Source: RI-106 sp964496875
Lineage (GTDB): Bacteria > Cyanobacteriota > Vampirovibrionia > Obscuribacterales > Obscuribacteraceae
Assembly: GCA_964496875.1 (NCBI GenBank)
Contig: CAZCBH010000085.1
Coordinates: 1-21,462 of the forward strand
Direction: 5' to 3'
Length of the DNA: 21,462 bases
The translations under genes were made by a program, and so were the position numbers. The notes beneath the pieces were generated by a model, which saw nothing but the letters and a program-made list of their open reading frames with translations, had not been told where the DNA came from and did no database searches. Positions within the stretch are counted from its first letter, which is position 1, and each line of letters starts with the position of its first letter. Positions 7,386 through 16,081 of the stretch are shown piece by piece.

Positions 7386-8462
7386 GTGCAACTATCAGGA
7401 GAACTAGCCAAGGTAAACCTGCCGAATCTGCTTCAGCTTGTAAAAACCGGCGGATTCACAGGCAAGCTATCCATATCCCAGGGAGTTCGCTACGCCATTA
7501 TTCTGGTCAGGGACGGTTATCCGGTTCATGTCGAGCTGGAAGGAGCCACCGGAGCGGATGCGCTAATGGAGCTCTTCTTGTGGTCTAGCGGCACTTTTGC
7601 TTTTAACGAAGAGAAAGTGGACGGCAACAAGGTCTCCCTACCGGAGAATCTCAATCTGTCAGCCTTGATTAAAGACGGCATCCTCTATGTCCAGCAAAAG
7701 ACCTTTCTCGAGGAACTCAACGTCAACCCGGATACCATATTAAAAAGCACCGGAACAGCTGTTTCTACGGCTAAGTTGCTGCAAGGATACAAACACATCA
7801 ATAAATTGGACGGTATCAAAACCCTTAAAGAAGCCCTGGCCGCAGAGAGGCTTTCTCGACGCGAATATGTCAGAACGGTGGCAGAATGGCTCGAAAATGG
7901 GCTGGCAGAGTTCGTAGAGCCACAAAGTGGACAGGGAAACAGCCTCAACTTGCCGACCTGGGTGGTATCTCGCCTCAAGCAAGACAATCCGGATCTGACC
8001 CAGGCAATCGTCAATATGGTGATCTGGGTGGATCGAGTGAAATGCTGGATGTACCAGACTGATGCTGAATTTTACGAAACAAGAAAAAACCTCGCCACCA
8101 TATATGACATCTTATCCAGTGAGGCTTTTACCACGGAAGCCTTTCAGGAGATCGAAAGCACGATAGAGACAGCGCATTTCGCTTCACCCCAACCTCCGCC
8201 CCTGCCTTCGGAAGAGACCAGAAGCGAAAACAGTCTTCAGTCCAGATACGATACCATCTTCAGCACTTCCGACCTGACAGGCTCTGCGAGAAGCGGCAGC
8301 GCCAACCAGTTTCGCTTGAGCAGCTCATTTATAGGAGGTGTCGGCGGCAGACTATCTTTTCTCCAGAAAGAGAGCACTGCTCAAAACCCTTCTCTAGACA
8401 GCTTCGGTCTCAATTCCAGGCAACGCAAGAAAGCAGATGATGGAGAGGAGAGGGAACACTAG
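7386..8462 (+). CDS. DUF4388 (PatA-like N-terminal) domain protein
   Basis: A 358-aa soluble protein. Residues 1-95 match the DUF4388 pattern: an N-terminal LSGELAKVNLPNLLQLV helix, TGKLSIS strand, an exposed VRDGYPVHVELEGATGADAL turn, and WSSGTFAFNE. This domain is common in cyanobacterial PatA and in gliding or two-component regulators, where it usually acts as a signalling or interaction module. Residues about 120-260 are helical with no recognised fold, and the last 90 residues are low-complexity and Ser/Pro-rich. There is no receiver or output domain. The start is GTG at 7386, which puts the conserved motif at residue 2; the upstream ribosome-binding site (GAAAAG) is weak. The TAG stop overlaps the stop of the convergent SGNH-like gene. 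Confidence 0.8.
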   Translation: MQLSGELAKVNLPNLLQLVKTGGFTGKLSISQGVRYAIILVRDGYPVHVELEGATGADALMELFLWSSGTFAFNEEKVDGNKVSLPENLNLSALIKDGILYVQQKTFLEELNVNPDTILKSTGTAVSTAKLLQGYKHINKLDGIKTLKEALAAERLSRREYVRTVAEWLENGLAEFVEPQSGQGNSLNLPTWVVSRLKQDNPDLTQAIVNMVIWVDRVKCWMYQTDAEFYETRKNLATIYDILSSEAFTTEAFQEIESTIETAHFASPQPPPLPSEETRSENSLQSRYDTIFSTSDLTGSARSGSANQFRLSSSFIGGVGGRLSFLQKESTAQNPSLDSFGLNSRQRKKADDGEEREH

Positions 8463-9409
8463 TCCGAATCCCGGCCATCCGCTCCACTTCCAATAGAGGA
8501 CTTTACCGACCGCATGATTCCTACCGACTCGCGCCTAGCCGGCCGCAATCCCAGACGGTATCCTCGATTTTTCATTTCGACCTGGGCGCCAATCAGCTGA
8601 CAGATTTCAGGCAGATCATCATCGGGAATAGTAATTGCAGACCTGGACTCTGTACCGTAACGATAAGAGACGGCGAGCTTCTCGGGACCCGGCTGCTCAC
8701 CTCGGAGAACATTATAGAGACAGGCCGTCACCACCCAGGCACCATTGGCGTTAGCAAGACGATTGTCGTCTAGATAAAGCAACAGATCAGGATATACAGA
8801 ACCAAGCTCAAAAAAGATGTCGCCGGCAGGAGCAACTCGTAAACTGAGATTTCTGGCTATTCGTCTTGATACCGCACTCAGTACCGCCTGCCTGGTTGTT
8901 TCACCAGGCTTGACCCAGGGCATCAGCAATACGAACCTGGTTCTAGGACTTTCGACCGCCTCTTTGATTTTTCTTATGTTAGTGAGAACGACATAGGGAT
9001 GCTCCAGGATCTGCTCCGGTCCATCTTGCAGGACCACGAAATCCCACTCATTCTCTTTTGACGATAACTTCTTAAAACCATCAGAAGCAAGATGCATTCC
9101 CAGATCATACTTGCTATCCGGGATTGCTATGGAAACTATCTCTATCTTTCTTGTGCCGGTATCGTCTTTGAGGAGCTGCCGCAACATGTCCGGAATATCA
9201 TTGGTAACCATGTAGTCGTTACCCAGCATAAGTATCCGGATGGGCTTGGTTGAGGAATCCTCGTCCTGGCCTGATTGCCACTGCAAAAAGAAATAGACGC
9301 ATAAACCGAGCAAAACAATCACCAGACCGGCCAGCAGGGGATAAAGGTAAACCGGAGCTTTGCCTTTCTTCTTCTTTTTAGTTTTACTCGACTTCGAATT
9401 CTCTTCCAT
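8459..9409 (-). CDS. Membrane-anchored SGNH/GDSL-like protein lacking its catalytic Ser
   Basis: A 316-aa protein with a Lys-rich N-terminus (residues 9-17), one transmembrane helix (about 21-43) and a probable periplasmic domain resembling SGNH hydrolases of the DUF4886 type. The block I strand reads RILMLGNDYMVTNDIP, where the family has GNSY: Asp65 (codon GAC) occupies the Ser position. WDFVVLQDG (122-130) corresponds to block III. The Asp-x-x-His dyad region reads YLDDNRLANANGAW, with Arg217 where His is expected. Both changes suggest a pseudo-hydrolase, perhaps a binding protein. It lies 17 nt after btpA on the same strand and probably shares its transcript. The start ATG at 9409 has no good Shine-Dalgarno, which fits translational coupling. 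Confidence 0.7.
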   Translation of the reverse strand: MEENSKSSKTKKKKKGKAPVYLYPLLAGLVIVLLGLCVYFFLQWQSGQDEDSSTKPIRILMLGNDYMVTNDIPDMLRQLLKDDTGTRKIEIVSIAIPDSKYDLGMHLASDGFKKLSSKENEWDFVVLQDGPEQILEHPYVVLTNIRKIKEAVESPRTRFVLLMPWVKPGETTRQAVLSAVSRRIARNLSLRVAPAGDIFFELGSVYPDLLLYLDDNRLANANGAWVVTACLYNVLRGEQPGPEKLAVSYRYGTESRSAITIPDDDLPEICQLIGAQVEMKNRGYRLGLRPARRESVGIMRSVKSSIGSGADGRDSD

Positions 9410-9426
9410 AGAGGCTGACTATCTGT

Positions 9427-10236
9427 TCAATCCCTCAATTCACGTACCGCGTCGACAAGCTGTCTGACCCTGTCCACATCCACCGGGTTCTCCAGCTTAC
9501 CTTTCCGCTTCACTGAAGTACCCACGATAATACCATCTGCATATTCGAGAAGCTCTGCCACATTATCTCTACTAGAGCCACTGCCAATCAAGACAGGAGC
9601 ATCGGGAACGGCTTCCTTCACAGCTTTTAAATCGCTGAGATCGGGTTTGGCCCCGGTTCCCGTCCCACTAACGATGACACTGTCGGCACGAGCTCGCTCC
9701 ATGGTCTCTCTGGCAACCTGGCCGATTTCCAGCGCGTTTGATAACGGATAGGCGTGCTTGACCATCACATCGGCAAAAATCTTGATCGAATCATCACCCA
9801 CCAGGCGCCTTCTATAGTTCAGAACCCCGTTGGCGTCTCCTTCGATTATGCCCTGGTCGGTCAACATCGCTCCACTAAGCACATTGACCCTGACGAACTG
9901 TGCCCCGCAAGCGGTAGCTACAGCCAGGGCGGTGAGCGCATCATTACGAAGCACATTTACTCCCACCGGCAAGTCGCAACTTTCGACAATGCGCTTCCCA
10001 CAAAGAGTCATTGCGCAAGCCGTGGACACATCCACTCTGTCCCTGGCAAAAGGCGCATCGAAAAAGTTTTCGAATATGATACCGTCTACGCCACCAGACC
10101 CGAGGGCCAGTGCTTCTTGTTCGGCCCGCAACATAACCTCTTCTAGATCGCCGTTCCATCCATATGAGCCAGGCAACGGCATCAGATGTATCACGCCGAT
10201 AACCGGCTTATGTACTCCGAATAAACTTTCAAGCAT
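9427..10236 (-). CDS. btpA: BtpA/SgcQ-family TIM-barrel protein
   Basis: A 269-aa protein of the BtpA family. Signatures include KPVIGVIHLMPLPGS near the N-terminus, GGVDGIIFENFFDAPF, LPVGVNVLRND, FVRVNVLSGAMLTDQG and VIVSGTGTGAKPDL. In cyanobacteria BtpA is needed for photosystem I assembly or stability. The wider family is found in many non-photosynthetic bacteria and archaea, where the role is unknown, so the name does not imply photosynthesis here. The frame is open further up to TTG at 10248 and GTG at 10245. I prefer the ATG at 10236 because MLESLFGVHKP matches typical family N-termini and GGTGG lies a few bases upstream, but GTG at 10245 with AGGGA 6 nt upstream is a real rival. The SGNH-like gene follows. 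Confidence 0.9.
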   Translation of the reverse strand: MLESLFGVHKPVIGVIHLMPLPGSYGWNGDLEEVMLRAEQEALALGSGGVDGIIFENFFDAPFARDRVDVSTACAMTLCGKRIVESCDLPVGVNVLRNDALTALAVATACGAQFVRVNVLSGAMLTDQGIIEGDANGVLNYRRRLVGDDSIKIFADVMVKHAYPLSNALEIGQVARETMERARADSVIVSGTGTGAKPDLSDLKAVKEAVPDAPVLIGSGSSRDNVAELLEYADGIIVGTSVKRKGKLENPVDVDRVRQLVDAVRELRD

Positions 10237-10949
10237 CAGATCCACCAAATTTCCCTATCGGCAGGGTCCACTCAACTAGCTTGCAGCCAATGACTACCGA
10301 TAACCATTCTTGACATCTAAAGCCTTACAAACAGTGGCTTTTCAGAGAACTTCAGCCGGCCTTGATGTCAAGCGTTTCACCACTTGCGCTAATTGCTTAC
10401 CAGCCAAGTCCAGATCCCCCGGAAGACGATCCAGACAATCTAAAGGGCTGAAATAACGGGTAAACAAGAGCCCTCTTGGCATCCAGGGCTCTCCCAGGCC
10501 GTTTAATGTCTTATTTGTTATCTGGAGAGCTTGCCCAGTTGCTTGAATATACATTGGAGGAGTTCTTAGATTCATACAGTCTATTTTGTATACATCTGGT
10601 CATTGATCCCCGCCAAAGCCGTTTTCTCTTAGTTATTAGAAACGAATCTATGCAATCTCTCGTGTCTAGGCGCGAGGTATAGACAGGGATCAATATCTGT
10701 ATCAGTAAAAAAGTTTCTGCAGCCTTACCACCAGAAATACATCGGTCGCAACTCTCGACCCGACATGCAGTACTGAGTGCTCTTCAGAGTCTCGGTAGTG
10801 GCGTGGAAATCGGTGGTTTCGCATTGCTCAGACGGCATGACAAACCGTTCATCGTAGCCAGGCTGCCTGACCAAATCTAATTCAACCATCGGACGCCGGA
10901 GAACATTCGTTTCCGGCGGCCACAGACTGCTAACAAAAGGAGCACTCCA
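10237..10949. other. 713-bp gene-free region with nested inverted repeats
   Basis: It separates the minus-strand btpA from the plus-strand 184-aa gene. Several short open frames exist on both strands, but none has a recognisable domain, a good ribosome-binding site or the codon style of its neighbours. Two nested structures can be drawn: a 9-bp repeat CTTGACATC/GATGTCAAG (10309-10317, 10364-10372) enclosing AAAGCC/GGCTTT, and a 9-bp repeat ATTGATCCC/GGGATCAAT (10602-10610, 10686-10694) enclosing two hairpins. Both could be chance. The promoter of the downstream block presumably lies here, but I see no convincing -35/-10 pair. Confidence 0.6.
10894..10918 (+). other. GC-rich stem-loop in the leader of the 184-aa gene
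   Basis: CGCCGGAGAAC pairs with GTTTCCGGCG around the loop ATTC, leaving one bulged G. It sits about 30 nt upstream of the ATG at 10950, just before the AAAGGAG ribosome-binding site (10936-10942). Possible leader or mRNA-stability element. Confidence 0.45.
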
Positions 10950-11504
10950 ATGAACAAAACAACAAACACCGCCCGTGCTCTTCAGAAGACCAAGGGAAAG
11001 GCCATCAAAGGCCTGAAAGCCTACATCAAAGCCCTGGAGCTGGCTGAAGGAACGCGTGTGAGCCAACAGAAGTACCGCTACGAGATTTCCACCGACGGTG
11101 CTTCTGCGCGGATTTTCACCGCTGGCGACAGCCAGACCGTGGAAGGCACCGAACGGTCCCTCACGGACTGGTCATCCATCGGTGCGCCGGCCCGGCACGC
11201 CCTCATCGGTCTGCGCTATACGAAAGAGCAGATCGAGAGAACCGAAGCCAGGGTTCTCTACACCCTCAACGTGATCACCCAGGAAGCGCACATCTCCCGC
11301 GACGGAGAAGTCCTCACCGCCTATCCCTCCACCATCGACGCGTGGGCGGAGATCGGCAAGGAGGTCGAGCGCCGGGAGTTCGAAAGCCACCGTGCCGCCA
11401 AGGAGTACAACAACCTTGACGCCATCGACTTCGTTCTCTCCAACATGGTCCGCTGGGGCATTATCCGGTCGAAGACCAAGCCGGATTCCTCCGAAGAGAT
11501 CTAA
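10950..11504 (+). CDS. Hypothetical protein, first gene of the FtsH/S2P block (184 aa)
   Basis: I do not recognise this family. The ATG at 10950 follows a strong AAAGGAG at 10936-10942. The product is soluble with no signal peptide. The N-terminal 40 residues are basic and helical, the middle (about 55-100) looks like beta strands, and residues about 100-170 look helical, including a charged segment (IGKEVERREFESHRAAKEY). The codons strongly favour C/G at the third position, as in the two protease genes that follow. The 87-nt gap to ftsH contains no terminator, so co-transcription is likely. Just after its TAA, the +1 frame stays open to 11574 and reads in a protein-like way, so an error or a frameshifted extension is possible. 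A role in FtsH or site-2 protease function would be inferred from position only. Confidence 0.8.
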   Translation: MNKTTNTARALQKTKGKAIKGLKAYIKALELAEGTRVSQQKYRYEISTDGASARIFTAGDSQTVEGTERSLTDWSSIGAPARHALIGLRYTKEQIERTEARVLYTLNVITQEAHISRDGEVLTAYPSTIDAWAEIGKEVERREFESHRAAKEYNNLDAIDFVLSNMVRWGIIRSKTKPDSSEEI

Positions 11505-11591
11505 CCCGGGTGAAGATGACCTCTTCCCCCTACAGTCACAGCTTGCCGACATCGTCAAGAAAACGGCAGGCTGAACTCTGGAGACCATAAT

Positions 11592-13553
<1,962 letters not shown>

Positions 13554-13572
13554 GCCCGATCCTGACCTAACA

Positions 13573-13605
13573 GCTGGAGGCATGAAAAGGTTTCATGCCT
13601 CCAGC
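13573..13605 (+). other. Perfect 15-bp hairpin between ftsH and the site-2 protease gene
   Basis: GCTGGAGGCATGAAA (13573-13587) is followed by AGG and then its exact complement (13591-13605). No T-run follows on either strand, so it is not a standard terminator. It begins 20 nt after the ftsH stop and ends 48 nt before the next ATG. A hairpin this stable in an operon may protect the 3' end of the upstream message, be an RNase III site, or lower downstream expression. Confidence 0.75.
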
Positions 13606-13653
13606 CACGCCAACAAAAAACACAGATTGCATCTGCGTAAAAGGTAATCAAAT

Positions 13654-14775
13654 ATGCTGGAACTGCTATCCACATCTGGTATTCCCGGGATCGTCGCCAT
13701 GATCCTCGGGCTGATGTTTCTGATTCTGGTGCACGAGTTCGGGCACTGGATCGTCGCAAGAATGTTCGGCTTCAAAACGCCGGTTTTCTCCATCGGCTTC
13801 GGCAAGCGGGAATGGTCCTGGGTGATCGGAACCTTCTGGGAGACCGAGTTCCGCCTGAGCCCCATTCTCCTGGGCGGCTATGTCTCCATTCCTGAGCTTC
13901 AGGATGAGACCACCGCCAAGGAACTCATGAAGAACTCCCCCGAAGCCCAGAACCTGAAGGTCTTCCCTGTCTGGCAGCGCATGCTCGTGGCGGTGGCTGG
14001 CGTGGTGATGAACATCATCACCGCCTTCGTCATCTTCGCTTCGCTGCTCTACTTCATCGGTCAGCCGACGGCCGAGATCACCGGCACGAAAATCACGGCG
14101 GTCAGCCCTCAACAGGTTACCATCGCCGAAGACGCCGGACTGCAAGCCGGTGACAAGTTCGTCACCGTGGACGGTGTCAAAATCGTCAACCCGCAGGACC
14201 TGATCAATTCGCTCCAGTCCCACAAGAACAAGCCTGTGTCCGTCACGGTCGACCGCAACGGTCAGAACCTGACGGTGGAGCTCACCCCGAATGCCAATGG
14301 GCAGATCGGCATCGGTATCGGTGTCGACTCGGTGGTGACTTATCACAAGCAGGGCTTCGGCGAGTCGGTCTCGAACGGCGCCAAGCAGACCGGAGATCAG
14401 CTCGTGGGCATGGTCAAAGGCATCGGCATGATGGTCGGTCTGGTCGAACCGCCGCCCAACCTGCCGGACGGCGCCACCGATGTGCACGGAGTGGTGGGCA
14501 TTGTCCAGATTGGTGCGGACGCATTCAGTCAGGGCGCTTTCGCCTTCCTCTCCATCGTCGCCTTGATCAGCCTCAACCTGGCGATTCTGAACATTCTGCC
14601 GATTCCGCTCCTCGATGGTGGACATATCATGTTCTATTCGATCGAAGCGATTCGCGGAAAGCCCGTCAGTATCGAGACCCGCAACCGGCTCTCGAGCATC
14701 TTCTTCATGCTCCTGATCTGGCTCATGCTCTATGGGCTGTTCAACGACATCATGAAGCCGATCAGCTTCAAGTAA
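13654..14775 (+). CDS. rseP: Site-2 zinc metalloprotease of the RseP family
   Basis: A 373-aa polytopic membrane protease. The first helix carries HEFGH (His27, Glu28, His31), which binds zinc. A single PDZ domain occupies about 141-215. The C-terminal core has NILPIPLLDGGH (313-324) with Asp321 as the third zinc ligand, and a final hydrophobic helix at 346-363. The family cuts transmembrane segments of anti-sigma factors or remnant signal peptides after a first cut outside the membrane. One PDZ instead of the two in E. coli RseP resembles many other bacterial S2Ps. The ATG at 13654 has only a modest AAAGGT upstream. It is the last gene of the block before a terminator. None of the usual neighbours (dxr, cdsA, bamA) is present, so this may be a second copy. 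The substrate is unknown. Confidence 0.93.
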   Translation: MLELLSTSGIPGIVAMILGLMFLILVHEFGHWIVARMFGFKTPVFSIGFGKREWSWVIGTFWETEFRLSPILLGGYVSIPELQDETTAKELMKNSPEAQNLKVFPVWQRMLVAVAGVVMNIITAFVIFASLLYFIGQPTAEITGTKITAVSPQQVTIAEDAGLQAGDKFVTVDGVKIVNPQDLINSLQSHKNKPVSVTVDRNGQNLTVELTPNANGQIGIGIGVDSVVTYHKQGFGESVSNGAKQTGDQLVGMVKGIGMMVGLVEPPPNLPDGATDVHGVVGIVQIGADAFSQGAFAFLSIVALISLNLAILNILPIPLLDGGHIMFYSIEAIRGKPVSIETRNRLSSIFFMLLIWLMLYGLFNDIMKPISFK

Positions 14776-14782
14776 GCTTTAT

Positions 14783-14856
14783 CGGGGAAACTTGAACTCC
14801 CCGGAGGAAGAGAGATTGTCACGGCTCACAAACCCGACATCTCTCTTTCTCTTTTT
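14783..14856 (+). terminator. Tandem hairpins and intrinsic terminator after the site-2 protease gene
   Basis: A CGGGGA/TCCCCG hairpin (14783-14788, 14798-14803) is followed by a longer stem, AAGAGAGATTGTC (14808-14820) with GACATCTCTCTT (14836-14847), one bulged T, and a T-run at 14852-14856. Confidence 0.8.
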
Positions 14857-14891
14857 CAATCGATCTAATACTGTCTTGTATAGTAATACAA
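14855..14891 (+). promoter_or_regulatory. Candidate promoter and palindromic operator of the deacetylase-family gene
   Basis: TTCAAT (14855-14860) and TATAGT (14879-14884) with an 18-bp spacer make a possible promoter. The perfect inverted repeat TTGTAT-AGTA-ATACAA (14876-14891) overlaps the -10 box, the place expected for a repressor site. Promoter hexamers are weak; the palindrome is exact. Confidence 0.4.
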
Positions 14892-14950
14892 AATAAGAGC
14901 ACCTGAAGATAGGGTAGAATGCCTTAAAACAAGGAGGAGAATTGCTTCCC

Positions 14951-16063
14951 ATGAAGAGTTCCAGACTGGCAGTGATAAAGGACAAACGCTTCGGAGAACA
15001 CAAGACCCCGGAAAGCCATCCGGAATCGCCTGCGCGTATAACAGCGATCAACAATCTGGTCCAGCGATTCCAATCGGAATTCGACTTTTTGGAGACGCGA
15101 GAGGCGACCGAAGAGGAGATAGCATCCACCCATTCTCCCGGCTACATAGAAGACCTGTACAAAATGGCCGAGGTGGCTATGAACACGGACTCCTTAATAA
15201 GGATAGATCCGGATACTTTGATGAGCCCCAGGAGTTATACCACTGCGAAACTAGCGGTGGGAGCCGCATTAGAAGGCATAGACTGCCTGGCAAAAGAGAC
15301 CCATGACAGTTGTTTCGTAGCGGTGCGACCGCCCGGACACCATGCCCTCGCCGACCGGGCCATGGGCTTCTGCCTGTTCAACAATGTCGCCATCGCCGCG
15401 AATCAAGCCAAGTCGAAGGGCTTCAAACGGATATTTATTTTGGATTGGGATGTTCACCACGGTAATGGCACCCAGGCTCTTTTCTATGATGACCCGACAG
15501 TATTTTTTGCCTCATTGCACCAGCATCCTTTCTGGCCGCCTGGCTCTGGCTATCGGGACGAGTTCGGCCAAAAGGACGGGGAAGGCTACAATCTCAATAT
15601 CCCTTTGCCCGAAGGTACCGGGGACGTCGGATATCTCAAATGTCTGGACGAAATCGTCGGACCGATTTGTCTGGACTACAAACCGGATCTGATCATAGTG
15701 TCAGCCGGCTATGATGCCCACAAAGACGACTTCATCGCCGGGCAAAACCTGAGTACTTTGGGTTTTGCCATGATGAGCCAGCGTGTAGCCGACTGGCGAG
15801 ACGCTCTGGGAGCCCGGGTACTCTGCTTGCTGGAAGGCGGCTACAACACCGAGGCCCTTGCCGATTCAGTCATGGCTACCATGCGGGTTCTAAACACTTC
15901 CAGCCCGGAAGAGCTCGGAGAGGTTCACGCATCATATATGGTGCCGGCGACCATTAGTGGGGGCGCAGCCGCCACCAACGATTCCCAACCTGGTCGAGTC
16001 AGTGAGCTGATCGAGAGAATCAAGCAGGAACAGAGTTGCTTCCACAAAGATCTTTTGCTTTGA
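14951..16063 (+). CDS. Histone deacetylase / AcuC / acetylpolyamine amidohydrolase family enzyme
   Basis: A 370-aa zinc deacetylase of the arginase-deacetylase fold. Active-site signatures are complete: RPPGHHA (126-132), GFCLFNNVAIAA, DWDVHHGNG with ligands Asp167 and His169, SAGYDAH with ligand Asp255, and EGGYN with transition-state Tyr298. In bacteria such enzymes deacetylate acetyl-lysine on proteins (for example acetyl-CoA synthetase, as AcuC) or acetylated polyamines. Overall length and the GFCLFNN and HHGNGTQ segments fit the class II-like protein/small-molecule branch; the substrate is undetermined. The ATG at 14951 follows AAGGAGGAGA. A TTG at 14942 in the same frame lies only 4 nt from the AGGAGG and could be used instead, adding three residues. 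It faces the GGDEF-like gene with an 18-nt gap. Confidence 0.93.
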   Translation: MKSSRLAVIKDKRFGEHKTPESHPESPARITAINNLVQRFQSEFDFLETREATEEEIASTHSPGYIEDLYKMAEVAMNTDSLIRIDPDTLMSPRSYTTAKLAVGAALEGIDCLAKETHDSCFVAVRPPGHHALADRAMGFCLFNNVAIAANQAKSKGFKRIFILDWDVHHGNGTQALFYDDPTVFFASLHQHPFWPPGSGYRDEFGQKDGEGYNLNIPLPEGTGDVGYLKCLDEIVGPICLDYKPDLIIVSAGYDAHKDDFIAGQNLSTLGFAMMSQRVADWRDALGARVLCLLEGGYNTEALADSVMATMRVLNTSSPEELGEVHASYMVPATISGGAAATNDSQPGRVSELIERIKQEQSCFHKDLLL

Positions 16064-16081
16064 ACATATCCCGACAGACTA

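Noticed and set aside
9427..10236. btpA as evidence for a photosynthetic organism
   Set aside because: The family is widespread in non-photosynthetic bacteria and archaea, and no photosynthesis gene is present in the window.
10342..10693. Short open frames on both strands in the gene-free region (60-77 codons)
   Set aside because: No convincing Shine-Dalgarno, no recognisable domain, and several mutually overlapping frames; kept only as a described gap.
13666..14625. Minus-strand open frame (319 codons) opposite the site-2 protease gene
   Set aside because: Antisense shadow of a clear RseP-family gene; repetitive Asp/His/Arg composition and no domain.
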